64,000 nt of DNA, from the NCBI GenBank assembly GCA_963764585.1, contig CAVXTB010000003.1, forward strand, positions 744,001-808,000. The letters run 5' to 3'. The position numbers and the translations under genes were made by a program. This document shows positions 40,957 to 49,237 of the stretch, one piece after another. Each line of letters opens with the position of its first letter. Within the stretch, counting starts at the first letter, position 1. The DNA is from JAOPZW01 sp963764585. GTDB taxonomy: Bacteria > Actinomycetota > Thermoleophilia > Solirubrobacterales > Solirubrobacteraceae. Under the pieces are notes generated by a model. The model did no database searches, was not told where the DNA came from, and was given only the letters and a program-made list of their open reading frames with translations.

Positions 40957-42585
40957 ATGTCAGACCTGAAGATGCTCCGCCGCGCCGCGTTCACCATCCT
41001 CGCCGTCCTGGCCTTCGCCCAGCCCGCGAGCGCCAGCGTGCTCGCGTCCTGGCCGCTCGACGACGGCGGCTCGACCGCGCGCTCGGACGATCGTGGCTCC
41101 TCGACGGCCAGCGCGGCCGATCTCGGCGCGAGCCCGTCGCTTGCCGGCGACTTCTCGATCGAGGTGTGGGTCAACGCGCAGGCTGGCGCGAAGGGCGGCC
41201 GCTACGCCGTCAGCAAGGGCAACACCACCTCGGGCGCGCATCTGCTGCTCGACGGCTCCAACCGCGCGCAGTTCCGCGTCGGCGCGACGACCCTCACCGC
41301 CGCCGCCGTGCCGAGCGGCACGTGGCACCAGCTCGTGGCCACGCTCGCCGGTCGCGGCGCCAAGCTCTACGTCGACGGGCGCGCCGCGGCGTCGGCGACG
41401 CTGCCGGCGGCGCCCGCCACCAGCACCCGCGACCTCTACCTGGGCCGCTACTCGGCGTCGGCGAGCGGCTACTGGCAGGGCCGCCTCGACGAGCTCACCC
41501 TCTACGACGCCGCGCTCGGCGACGACGAGGTCGCCGCCCGCTACGCCGCGGTCGCCGACACGACGCCGCCCACCGTCGCGCTGCAGGCGGCGCCCGCGCC
41601 GGTCGTCAGCTCGAGCGACGCGACGGTCGCGTTCGCCGCCTCGAAGTCGCAGAGCACGTTCGCGTGCAGGCTCGACGGCGGCGCGTGGAGCGCGTGCGAC
41701 GGCTCGGTCACCTATCGCGGCCTCGCCGAAGGTGCCCACCAGGTGACCGTGCAGGCGACCGACCGCTACGGGATCGCGAGCCGCGCCGCGGCGACGGCGA
41801 GCTTCACCGTCGACCGCACGGCGCCCGACACGCTGATGCTGGCCAGCGCGCCCACCGGCCGCGCGAGCTTCTCGTCGGAGCCGGGGGCGGGCTTCGAGTG
41901 CCGCATCGGCTCGGGCGCATGGGCCGCGTGCGCGAGCCCCGTGTCCGGCGCGCCGGGCAGCACGCTCGCGGTCCGCGCGCGCGATGGCGCGGGCAACGTC
42001 GACGCCTCGCCGGCCAGCGTGACCTTCGCGGCCGCCGCTCCCGAGCGGCAGTACGTCAGCACGCAGGCCTCGTTCGTCGTGGCCGGCGCGCGCGCGACGA
42101 CCGGCCTCGAGTGCCAGGTCGATCGCGGCGCGTGGGGCCCGTGCCCGGCGCCGCTGACGCTCAGCGGGCTGGGCTTCGGCGACCACGAGCTTGCTGTGCG
42201 CGACGCGCACCTCGCGGGCGCGGCCTCGCTGACCTGGAGCGTCGCGGTGCCGGCGCCTCGCCTGATCTCCGCGCGCTTCCCGTCGCTGCTGACCTTCTCC
42301 TCGCGCCGCGCGCAACGCCAGACGAAGGCGTCGCGCGCGCCGCGGCTGCTCTTCCTGAGCAACGTCGACGCCAAGGCGACCGCGACGCTCTCGCACCGCG
42401 GGCATCGCGTGGCGGCGTGGCCCGTGGCGATCCACCGCGGCAGCAACACGATGGCGTTCCCTCTCGCCCAGCTGCGCAAGCTGCGCCCCGGCCGCCACGT
42501 GATCGTGCTGACGCCGGCGAACGCCGCCGGCGCGGGCCGGCCGCTCACCGTCCGCTTCGACGTCGTCGCGCTGCGCCGCCGCTAG
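40957..42585 (+). CDS. Secreted LamG / Ig-like repeat protein
   Basis: This 542-residue protein has a signal peptide (MLRRAAFTILAVLAFAQPAS, cleavage near ASA) and a concanavalin-like LamG domain (residues about 30-205: FSIEVWVNAQ, WHQLVATLAGRGAKLYVDG, GRLDELTLYDAALGDDEV). Two or three Ig-like beta-sandwich repeats follow (DTTPPTVALQ, FACRLDGGAWSACDG, VDRTAPDTLM). Its C-terminal part is rich in Arg. Probably a cell-surface or extracellular binding protein. ATG 40957 or 40972 could serve; the second gives a more normal signal peptide. Confidence 0.82.
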   Translation: MSDLKMLRRAAFTILAVLAFAQPASASVLASWPLDDGGSTARSDDRGSSTASAADLGASPSLAGDFSIEVWVNAQAGAKGGRYAVSKGNTTSGAHLLLDGSNRAQFRVGATTLTAAAVPSGTWHQLVATLAGRGAKLYVDGRAAASATLPAAPATSTRDLYLGRYSASASGYWQGRLDELTLYDAALGDDEVAARYAAVADTTPPTVALQAAPAPVVSSSDATVAFAASKSQSTFACRLDGGAWSACDGSVTYRGLAEGAHQVTVQATDRYGIASRAAATASFTVDRTAPDTLMLASAPTGRASFSSEPGAGFECRIGSGAWAACASPVSGAPGSTLAVRARDGAGNVDASPASVTFAAAAPERQYVSTQASFVVAGARATTGLECQVDRGAWGPCPAPLTLSGLGFGDHELAVRDAHLAGAASLTWSVAVPAPRLISARFPSLLTFSSRRAQRQTKASRAPRLLFLSNVDAKATATLSHRGHRVAAWPVAIHRGSNTMAFPLAQLRKLRPGRHVIVLTPANAAGAGRPLTVRFDVVALRRR

Positions 42586-43118
42586 CGGCCGCTCGTCGTA
42601 ACCCCGCCGACGGTGACGGTGCGCATCGCCGTGCGCTTGAACGCCTTGGCGGCGGCATCCCACGCGTAGTCGCGCTCGGTGGCGTGGCGCGGGCAGCAGA
42701 CGTCGTCGCCGCGCGCGTAGATGGGGCCGACGATGGTCAGCGTCGGTCCGCTGACGCGGACGGCGCCGTCGTAGAGCGACTGGTTGCGCAGGGCCACGCG
42801 CAGCGTCCCGCCCGACGAGCCCTCGGCGGTCAGCACGTAGGCCGCCACCACGCCCGCCGCGCCGCCGTTCTCGACGGTCACCACGGCGTCGGTCTTGCCG
42901 TCGCCGGTGAGGTCGGCGAACACCGGCGCGGGGGAGACGAAGCCGGCATTGGTGTTCAGCAGGCGCTTGACGCCGCTGGAGGTCTTGGCGTCCTTGAGCA
43001 GGACGTCGCGGAACAGCGACTGCGGGCTCTCGTTGCCGGCCTGGCCGAGCGCGGCCGGGACCGCGCCGCACACGAGCGCGACGCACGGTGCCAGGGCGGC
43101 GAGGGCCCGAACGCGCAT
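42582..43118 (-). CDS. Secreted protein with a single FG-GAP-like repeat
   Basis: This 178-residue protein has a signal peptide (MRVRALAALAPCVALVCGAV) and one FG-GAP-type motif (APVFADLTGDGKTDAVVTVE, about residues 64-83) that often binds calcium. A strand-rich tail carries a Cys-Cys pair (GDDVCCPRH). It is probably extracytoplasmic. Function unknown. Its stop overlaps the convergent LamG gene in a shared CTAG. Confidence 0.75.
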   Translation of the reverse strand: MRVRALAALAPCVALVCGAVPAALGQAGNESPQSLFRDVLLKDAKTSSGVKRLLNTNAGFVSPAPVFADLTGDGKTDAVVTVENGGAAGVVAAYVLTAEGSSGGTLRVALRNQSLYDGAVRVSGPTLTIVGPIYARGDDVCCPRHATERDYAWDAAAKAFKRTAMRTVTVGGVTTSGR

Positions 43119-43152
43119 CGCCGCGATGGTGTCAGACCCGCACGTCGGCGGT

Positions 43153-43587
43153 CTACGGCTGCAAGAGGTCGTTCTGCGCGCTCGCGCGCTGGGGACCGAC
43201 GCGCAGGCGCGCTACGGCGATGCCGTCGCCGCGCACGTGGACGGTGTAGCGGCCGGGCTTGACGTCGGCCTTCAGCGTGGCGGTGTCCCGCGGGCTGATC
43301 GGCGCGGTCTCCTGCCTGAGGCCGGGCCCGCTGCCGGCCTTGTCGGCGCTCTCGAGCGTCACGCTCTGGGCCGTGTTGGTCTGGTTGGTCACGATGAGCG
43401 AGATCGGGCCGGCACCGAAGGCCTGCGGCGAGACCGAGACGCGCTGGTCGTCGATCGACGCCGTGAGGACGATGAGGCTGGGTGGGCGCGGGTCGTTCTT
43501 GTAGTCCGTGCTCGTCCCGCAGCCCGCGAGCGCCACAACCACGGCGGCCGCGAGCGGCATCGTCGCCGCCGTGCGCCTCATCTCCAT
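43153..43587 (-). CDS. Lipoprotein with cupredoxin/EfeO-like fold, unknown
   Basis: This 144-residue protein has a lipobox (AAAVVVALAGC) and a mature all-beta domain with VSVSPQAFGAGPISLIVTNQ and GRYTVHVRGDGIAVARLRVG. The strand pattern suggests a cupredoxin-like or Ig-like fold, but no Cys/His/Met copper-site set is visible. It probably sits on the outer face of the membrane. It is separated by 34 bp from the FG-GAP gene downstream and may share its transcript. Confidence 0.7.
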   Translation of the reverse strand: MEMRRTAATMPLAAAVVVALAGCGTSTDYKNDPRPPSLIVLTASIDDQRVSVSPQAFGAGPISLIVTNQTNTAQSVTLESADKAGSGPGLRQETAPISPRDTATLKADVKPGRYTVHVRGDGIAVARLRVGPQRASAQNDLLQP

Positions 43588-43648
43588 CCGTCTCCCACTC
43601 GACCGAGCCGCTCGTGCGGCTTGTCGCGAACCCTACCCTGCGGGAGCC

Positions 43649-43831
43649 TCACTCAGCCGCTTCGAGCACCCCCAGCTCGCGCAGCGCACGCTGCAGGCGG
43701 TCCCACGACGCCCGCTCGGCCTCCTCGTAATCCGTGCCTTCCAGGTCGCGCAGGCTCTCGCGATAGGCGTCCCATGCTTCGCGCTCGGCGAGCGTTCGAT
43801 CGGTCCCCTGCCGTGTGGCCGAGGTCGTCAT
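43649..43831 (-). CDS. Small acidic helical protein, 60 residues
   Basis: The ORF begins MTTSATRQGTDRTLAEREAW and is almost entirely charged helix, ending LGVLEAAE. A strong AAGGAGG lies about 6 bp before the ATG, much better than chance. No family was recognised. It stands alone between the lipoprotein gene and the divergent exonuclease-GIY-YIG gene. Confidence 0.65.
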   Translation of the reverse strand: MTTSATRQGTDRTLAEREAWDAYRESLRDLEGTDYEEAERASWDRLQRALRELGVLEAAE

Positions 43832-43954
43832 GCGCTGCCTCCTTCCAGACCGGGTGCGCTTTCGAGACTACCCAGGCCGGCGGCGGCAGGTGCGCGGTCG
43901 GCTGCACGGAGCCGTTCGTTCCGTCGGGCGCGAGGCGTATAGAGCACGGTCCGG

Positions 43955-45640
43955 ATGGATCTCGATCAGCCCGTCGCCACCACCGAGTTCCTCGTCGTCG
44001 ACACCGAGACGAACGGGCTTGCCGGCGACGCCTGCGAGCTCACCGAGATCGGCGCCGTGCTCGTCGGCGGCGGCGAGCTGCACGAGCGCTGGGAGACGCT
44101 CGTGGCGGTCCGCGCGCCGCTCTCGCGCGGCATCCAGCGCTTCACCGGCATCACGCAGGCGATGGTCGACGAGGCGCCGCCGGCCGAGCTGCGCCTGCCC
44201 GAGCTCGCCGCCCAGCTGCGCGGGCGCGTGCTGGTGGCCCATAGCGCGTCGTTCGATCGCCGCGTGCTGCGCCAGGCCTTCGAGCGTGCCGGGATCCGCT
44301 GGCCCAACCCGCCGCAGCTGTGCACGGTCGCGCTCGCCCGGCGCGTGCACCCGCTGGGGCGCCAGCGCCGGCTGCGTGCGCTGGCCGAGTCGCTGGGGAT
44401 CGAGGTCGAGGTCTCGCACCGCGCGCTGGCCGACGCGGAGACCTGCGCGCGCGTCTTCTGCGCGCTGTTCCCGCGGCTGTGCGCGCACGCGGCGACGGTC
44501 CGCGACGCGCTCGACCTCCTGCGCCCTGCGCGGCCGCGCCGGCCGCGCGCGGTCGCGACCGACGGCGGCGCGCGCTCGCGCGGCGCGCGCCGGCGGCTGC
44601 CCGACCTCGCGCACCTCACGGACGACCCCGGCGTCTACGTCGTGCGCAACGCCTCCGGCCAGGTCGTCTACGTCGGCAAGTCGGTCAGCGTGCGCACGCG
44701 CGCACGGGCGCACTTCCAGCCCTCGGCGCACGAGGGCGCGTGGGTCACCCAGGCCGAGACCGTCGAGCACGAGCGCACGAACTCGGAGCTCGGCGCGCTG
44801 CTGCTCGAGAGCCGGCTCATCAAGCGCCTGCGCCCGCCGGGCAACGCGCGCCTGAAGCACGTCGACCGCTACGTCTACCTGCGCTGCCGGCTCGACATCC
44901 CGTTCCCTGTCCTCGAGGTCGCGCCCGCGCCGGCGCCCGGGCGCGGGGTCAGTGTCGGCCCGCTGCGCGGGCGCGCGAGCGCGGTCGAGCTGCTCGAGCA
45001 GCTCAACTCGCTGTTCGGCCTGCGCCACTGCGCGCGCAAGCTGCCACGCCGCTACTGGCCGAGCGCGTACGGGCAGATGGGGCGCTGCCTGTCGCCGTGC
45101 CTGGGGGACCTCGATCCCAACCTCTACCGCCGCCGGCTCGACGAGGCGCTCGCGCTGTTCACCGGCGAGGGCGACGGCGGGGCGGCGCTACTGGCCCACG
45201 TCGACGAGCAGATGCGCGCGGCGGCGGCGGCCGAGCGCTTCGAGCGCGCCGCGTGGCTGCGCCGCCGCCGCGAGCGGCTCGCCTGGCTGCTCGATCGGCT
45301 CGGCGGCGTGCTCGCCGCCACGCACACCCAGCCGCGCCTCGTGCTGGCCGAGCACCCGCGCGGCGGGCGCTTCGACGCGTTCTGGCTCGTCGGCGGCCGC
45401 GTCGTCGACTGGGGCGCGCTCGGCGACCTCGACGACGTCGTCGCCCGTACCGAGCGGGCGCTGCGCGGCGGCGACGGCACCGGCGCGACGGCGTGCCTCG
45501 CGCCCGACGAGGTCGACGAGGCCCGCATCGTGGCCACGTGGCTGGACAGCCATGAGGCTTGCGTCTTCGACCTGCATCGCGGGCTCGATCCGGCGGCGCT
45601 GGCGCGGTTCGTGGCGCCGGCCGCGGCGGTCTCCGCCTGA
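43955..45640 (+). CDS. DnaQ-like exonuclease fused to a UvrC-like GIY-YIG nuclease
   Basis: This 561-residue protein has two nuclease parts. Residues about 10-175 form a DEDDh 3'-5' exonuclease (FLVVDTETNG, VAHSASFDRRVL, HRALADAETC). Residues from about 215 form a GIY-YIG domain (PGVYVVRNASGQVVYVGKS), followed by a UvrC/Cho-like region with a cysteine pair (MGRCLSPCLGD) and a UvrB-binding-like helix segment (QMRAAAAAERFERAAWLRRR). The layout matches actinobacterial DnaQ-Cho fusions linked to nucleotide excision repair. There is no C-terminal HhH or RNase H-like incision domain as in full UvrC. Confidence 0.9.
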   Translation: MDLDQPVATTEFLVVDTETNGLAGDACELTEIGAVLVGGGELHERWETLVAVRAPLSRGIQRFTGITQAMVDEAPPAELRLPELAAQLRGRVLVAHSASFDRRVLRQAFERAGIRWPNPPQLCTVALARRVHPLGRQRRLRALAESLGIEVEVSHRALADAETCARVFCALFPRLCAHAATVRDALDLLRPARPRRPRAVATDGGARSRGARRRLPDLAHLTDDPGVYVVRNASGQVVYVGKSVSVRTRARAHFQPSAHEGAWVTQAETVEHERTNSELGALLLESRLIKRLRPPGNARLKHVDRYVYLRCRLDIPFPVLEVAPAPAPGRGVSVGPLRGRASAVELLEQLNSLFGLRHCARKLPRRYWPSAYGQMGRCLSPCLGDLDPNLYRRRLDEALALFTGEGDGGAALLAHVDEQMRAAAAAERFERAAWLRRRRERLAWLLDRLGGVLAATHTQPRLVLAEHPRGGRFDAFWLVGGRVVDWGALGDLDDVVARTERALRGGDGTGATACLAPDEVDEARIVATWLDSHEACVFDLHRGLDPAALARFVAPAAAVSA

Positions 45641-45675
45641 CGCTTGCGCGCCGCGCGGCCAAGGGCACCGAGGGA
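45632..45675 (-). repeat. Dispersed about 44-bp repeat, copy B
   Basis: Read on the minus strand, this block (TCCCTCGGTGCCCTTGGCC and onward) repeats copy A at 10221-10264 with a few substitutions and two single-base gaps. It overlaps the last codons of the exonuclease-GIY-YIG gene and extends into the intergenic region. Confidence 0.65.
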
Positions 45676-45722
45676 GGGTGGGCCGGGGCCTTCGCGGCGC
45701 TGTGCTGACTTACTGTTGTCCT

Positions 45723-45901
45723 GAGGCTGTTGCACAACCCACCCACAGATCCGGTGCGTCGAACTGTGATGGGACGACCCATGCTCAGGGCGGCCGAATA
45801 TGGCCGACAAGTGGGACGAGAACGCCGTCAGAGCGATAGATCGCGATCCGTCTCCACCGTTAGGTTCCGAAGCTTTTCGGACCCCCTTGTGCAACAGCCT
45901 C
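45723..45901. mobile_element. MITE-like element, 179 bp with 15-bp terminal inverted repeats
   Basis: GAGGCTGTTGCACAA at 45723-45737 is perfectly inverted at 45887-45901. The ends resemble those of IS5/IS4-type insertion sequences. The inside holds no supportable gene and is visibly less GC-rich than its surroundings. No clear target-site duplication is seen. It lies in the 289-bp gap between the convergent exonuclease and ygfZ genes. I infer a non-autonomous element or the relic of a deleted IS. Confidence 0.7.
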
Positions 45902-45929
45902 CCTGCAACAGCAATCGACCACAGCTCGC

Positions 45930-46862
45930 TCACGCGAACGGCAGGTCGCTGACGAGCGCCGTGGCAGAGCCCGCAGCCAGCGACTCGCCGACCGCCGCCT
46001 CCCGCCGAACCAAGGCAAGCGCGATCGCCCCGTGGCGCGGCGACACCACGCTCGAGCCCACCCGGCCCACCGAGCGCTCCCCGAGGAGCAACTCCGTGCC
46101 CGGCGCGACCGGCTCCGACAGCCGCAGCCCGCGCAGGTAGCGGTTGGGCTTGCCGCGGTAGTGCAGCCGCGCGACGGTCTCCTGGCCGACGTAGCAGCCC
46201 TTCGTGAAGCTCACGGCGCGGTCGTTGAGGCCGGCCTCCTGCGGGATCGTCGTGTCGTCCAGGTCGATGCCGTAGCGCGGACGGCCGGACTCGACGCGCA
46301 CGATCTCCGCGGCCGCCTCGGGCACCTCGGGCACCGCGAGCGCCGCGCGCACGCGCTCGGCGTCCTCGGCGGCGCAGACCACGTCGACGCCGAGGTCGGT
46401 GGCCACCAGCAGCACGGGGGCGTCCCCGAGCGAGCCGGCGCGGTTGGCGTGCTCGGGCGCCGCGGCGAAGCCGGCCACCTCGCTCGCGCGCGGGCCGACC
46501 AGTGACAGCAGCGCCTGCTGCAGCGTGCGCTTGTGCAACTGCACCTGCCAGCCGACGCTGCCGCGGCGAATGGTGTCGAAGAGGGCCTGCAGCGCGACGC
46601 GCTCGGTGTCGAGCCACAGCTCGGTGCCGGTGTCGATCACCCGCAGGTCGCCGAGCATCTTGCCCTTGTTCGTCAGCAGGGCGGCGTAGCAGCCCGCGCC
46701 GGGCGCGAGCGCCTCGATCTCGTTGCTGACCTGCCCGTTGAGGAACTCCTTGGCCTGCTCGCCGGTGAGGGCGAGCTTGCCGCGCTCGGAGCGGTCGACG
46801 AGGGCGACGTCCGCGGTGAGCAGGCGATCTGCGGCGCTGGCCTCGGCGACGGTGGCGGCCAT
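45930..46862 (-). CDS. ygfZ: YgfZ/GcvT-family folate-binding protein
   Basis: This 310-residue protein belongs to the COG0354 family. The signature KGCYVGQE is present near residue 217 with the conserved Cys, along with FLNGQVSNEI and ALLTNKGKMLGDLRV in the N-terminal half. YgfZ helps maintain iron-sulfur cluster enzymes using tetrahydrofolate. ATG 46862 is preferred because the protein then begins MAATVAEASAADRLL; an upstream in-frame start at 46937 would reach across the divergent mntR promoter. It shares this upstream region with the DtxR-type gene. Confidence 0.88.
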   Translation of the reverse strand: MAATVAEASAADRLLTADVALVDRSERGKLALTGEQAKEFLNGQVSNEIEALAPGAGCYAALLTNKGKMLGDLRVIDTGTELWLDTERVALQALFDTIRRGSVGWQVQLHKRTLQQALLSLVGPRASEVAGFAAAPEHANRAGSLGDAPVLLVATDLGVDVVCAAEDAERVRAALAVPEVPEAAAEIVRVESGRPRYGIDLDDTTIPQEAGLNDRAVSFTKGCYVGQETVARLHYRGKPNRYLRGLRLSEPVAPGTELLLGERSVGRVGSSVVSPRHGAIALALVRREAAVGESLAAGSATALVSDLPFA

Positions 46863-46888
46863 CCGTCCAGCGTAGTCCACGGGCCATC

Positions 46889-46917
46889 TTGACTCAGATT
46901 TAGGCGTGCCATAATCT
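46889..46917 (+). promoter_or_regulatory. Leaderless promoter with manganese/iron-box-like operator
   Basis: TTGACT (46889-46894), a 17-bp spacer and TAATCT (46912-46917) place the transcription start near the ATG at 46925. TTTAGGCGTGCCATAA (46899-46914) lies over the spacer and -10. It resembles the actinobacterial MntR-type box TTTAGGCATGCCTAAA at 13 of 16 positions. Autoregulation by the downstream DtxR-family protein is likely. Confidence 0.7.
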
Positions 46918-46924
46918 ATTGTTG

Positions 46925-47587
46925 ATGACTCGGTCACCCGCAGTTGAGGACTATGCGAAGGCGATCTACGCGATCGCTCATCGTGGCGAGTGCCCGGTGA
47001 CCACGAACGCGCTGGCCGAGCGCCTCGGCGTCACGGCCGCGTCGGCCTCGGGCATGTGCAAGAAGCTCGGCGAGCTCGGGCTCGTCACGCACGTGCCGTA
47101 CAAGGGCGTCGAGCTCACCAACGACGGCGAGCGCGTGGCCCTGGAGGTCATACGCCATCATCGGCTCCTCGAGCTGTACCTCGCGGAGTCGCTCGACGTG
47201 CCGTGGGATCGCGTGCACGCCGAGGCCGAGGTCCTCGAGCACGTCCTCTCCGAGGAGCTCGAGGCCCTGATCGCCGCCAAGCTCGGCAACCCGACCGTCG
47301 ACCCGCACGGCGACCCGATCCCAACTGCCGACCTCGAGATCGAGGAGCGCGCGACCGAGTCGCTGGCCGACCTCGACGCCGGCGCGCGCGCGACGTTCGT
47401 GCGCATCTCGGACTCCGACCCCGAGATGCTGCGCTACCTGGCCGATCGCGGCATCGCGCCCGGCGACAGCTTCGAGGTCATCGACAAGCAGCCCTTCGAA
47501 GGACCGACGTTCGCGCGCTTCGGCGACGACGTCCACGTCCTGGGGGGAGCGCTGGCGCGGGCCATGCGCGTCGAGGTGGCGGCATGA
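46925..47587 (+). CDS. mntR: DtxR/MntR-family metal-dependent repressor
   Basis: This 220-residue regulator has a winged helix (TNALAERLGVTAASASGMCK), a dimerisation/metal domain (IRHHRLLELYLAESL, HAEAEVLEHVLSEE) and a C-terminal FeoA/SH3-like domain (ISDSDPEMLRYLADRGIAPG). At the position of the DtxR/IdeR cysteine it has Glu (EVLEH), as in manganese-sensing MntR. Together with the overlapping NRAMP gene this favours Mn2+ sensing. ATG 46925 is used; TTG codons at 46919 and 46922 are in frame but lie upstream of the predicted transcript start. Confidence 0.88.
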   Translation: MTRSPAVEDYAKAIYAIAHRGECPVTTNALAERLGVTAASASGMCKKLGELGLVTHVPYKGVELTNDGERVALEVIRHHRLLELYLAESLDVPWDRVHAEAEVLEHVLSEELEALIAAKLGNPTVDPHGDPIPTADLEIEERATESLADLDAGARATFVRISDSDPEMLRYLADRGIAPGDSFEVIDKQPFEGPTFARFGDDVHVLGGALARAMRVEVAA

Positions 47588-48852
47588 CCGATCAAGCCGT
47601 CGCACTGCCCGCGCCAAGCGCCCTGCAGCAGCTGCGGTCGCGCGGCCGCCTGCGCGAGGGGCTGGCGATCCTGGGCCCGGCGTTCGTCGCCTGCATCGCC
47701 TACGTCGATCCCGGCAACTTCGCCACGAACATCGCCGGCGGCGCGAAGTACGGCTACCTGCTGCTGTGGGTCCTGCTCAGCGCCAACCTCATGGGGATGC
47801 TGATCCAGAACCTGTCGGCGAAGATCGGCATCGCGACCGGGAGCAACCTGCCCGAGCTGTGCCGCGAGCACTTCTCGCGGCCGGTGTCGTGGGGCCTGTG
47901 GGTGCAGGCCGAGCTGATCGCGATGGCCACCGACCTCGCGGAGTTCATCGGCGCCGCCATCGCGCTCAACCTGCTCTTCGGCGTCCCGCTCTTCCACGCC
48001 GGCCTGATCACCGCGGTGGTGGCCTTCGCCATCCTCGGCCTGCAGAGCAAGGGCTACCGGCGCTTCGAGGTCGTCATCGCCGGCTTCCTCGGCGTGATCA
48101 TCCTCGGCTTCCTCTACGACACGCTGAGCATCGGCTTCGACGCCGGCGCCGCGGCCAAGGGCTTCATCCCGGGCTTCGAGGGCACGGACTCCGTGCTGCT
48201 GGCCACCGGCATCCTCGGCGCCACGGTGATGCCGCACGTCATCTACCTGCACTCGGCGCTCACGCAGCGCCGCATCCCGCCGCGCGACGACGGCGAGCGC
48301 CGCCGGCTGCTGCGCTTCCAGCGCGTCGACGTCAGCGTCGCGATGGGCATCGCCGGCCTCGTGAACATGTCGATGCTCGTCATCGCGGCCTCGCTGTTCC
48401 ACAACAACGGCCTGCTCGGCCTCGACTCGATCGAGGAGGCGCACAAGCAGTTCGGCATCATGGTCGGCGGCGGCGCGGCGCTCGCGTTCGCGCTCGCGCT
48501 GCTGGCCTCGGGCCTGGCCTCCTCCAGCGTCGGCACCTACGCCGGGCAGGTCGTCATGCAGGGCTTCATCGCCCGCACGATCCCGCTCGCCCTCCGCCGG
48601 CTGGTGACGATGACGCCCGCGCTCATCGTGCTCGCCATCGGCCTGGACCCCTCGCGCTCGCTGGTCATCTCGCAGGTCGTGCTGAGCTTCGGGATCCCGT
48701 TCGCGCTCGTGCCGCTCGTGCTGCTCACGCGCAAGCGCGAGATCATGGGGACGCTGGTCAACCGCAGGATCACGACCGTCGTCGCATCGGTCGTCGCGGC
48801 GCTCATCATCGCGCTGAACGTCTTCCTGCTCGTCGACACGCTGTTCGGCTAG
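47584..48852 (+). CDS. mntH: NRAMP-family Mn2+/Fe2+ transporter
   Basis: This 422-residue transporter has about 11 membrane segments and the NRAMP metal motifs: DPGNFATN in helix 1 (about residue 41) and the MPH segment (GATVMPHVIYLHS, about residue 212) in helix 6. It imports Mn2+ (and probably Fe2+) together with protons. ATG overlaps the mntR stop (ATGA), so repressor and transporter are made from one mRNA under the box at 46899. Confidence 0.94.
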   Translation: MTDQAVALPAPSALQQLRSRGRLREGLAILGPAFVACIAYVDPGNFATNIAGGAKYGYLLLWVLLSANLMGMLIQNLSAKIGIATGSNLPELCREHFSRPVSWGLWVQAELIAMATDLAEFIGAAIALNLLFGVPLFHAGLITAVVAFAILGLQSKGYRRFEVVIAGFLGVIILGFLYDTLSIGFDAGAAAKGFIPGFEGTDSVLLATGILGATVMPHVIYLHSALTQRRIPPRDDGERRRLLRFQRVDVSVAMGIAGLVNMSMLVIAASLFHNNGLLGLDSIEEAHKQFGIMVGGGAALAFALALLASGLASSSVGTYAGQVVMQGFIARTIPLALRRLVTMTPALIVLAIGLDPSRSLVISQVVLSFGIPFALVPLVLLTRKREIMGTLVNRRITTVVASVVAALIIALNVFLLVDTLFG

Positions 48853-48874
48853 CGCCTCGGTAGGCTGCCTGACG

Positions 48875-49237
48875 ATGGGCCTCGCCGACACCTTCCAGCA
48901 GGTCGTCGACTCGCTGCCGGACGACTGGACCGACCTCGAGCTCGACCTGCGCATCGACGACGAGTCGCGCTACATCGACGCCGCTGTGTACCTGGTCACC
49001 TGCAACGCCCAGCCGTACTCGAGACACGACTGGGATTGGCGGCTGCTGGTGGCCCACCGCTTCGGCCACGCGGCCGCCGCGCCCGCGACGCACGGCGCCC
49101 TGAAGCTGCTCGACGACGCCGGCATCACCGGCGAGCTGGCCGTGCGCGAGGCGCGCAGCGGCCGCGTCGAGGTCGTGCAGATGTGGGGTCGTCCGGAGTC
49201 CGTGCGCCAGGAGTTCAAGCGCATCCGCGCGCAGTGA
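48875..49237 (+). CDS. Unknown soluble protein, 120 residues
   Basis: This 120-residue acidic protein begins MGLADTFQQVVDSLPDDWTD and contains LELDLRIDDESRYIDAAVYL and HDWDWRLLVAHRFGHAAAAP. I do not recognise the family. It follows mntH by 22 bp and overlaps the next gene by one base (TGATG), so the two are coupled. Codon use looks like that of its neighbours. Confidence 0.7.
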   Translation: MGLADTFQQVVDSLPDDWTDLELDLRIDDESRYIDAAVYLVTCNAQPYSRHDWDWRLLVAHRFGHAAAAPATHGALKLLDDAGITGELAVREARSGRVEVVQMWGRPESVRQEFKRIRAQ

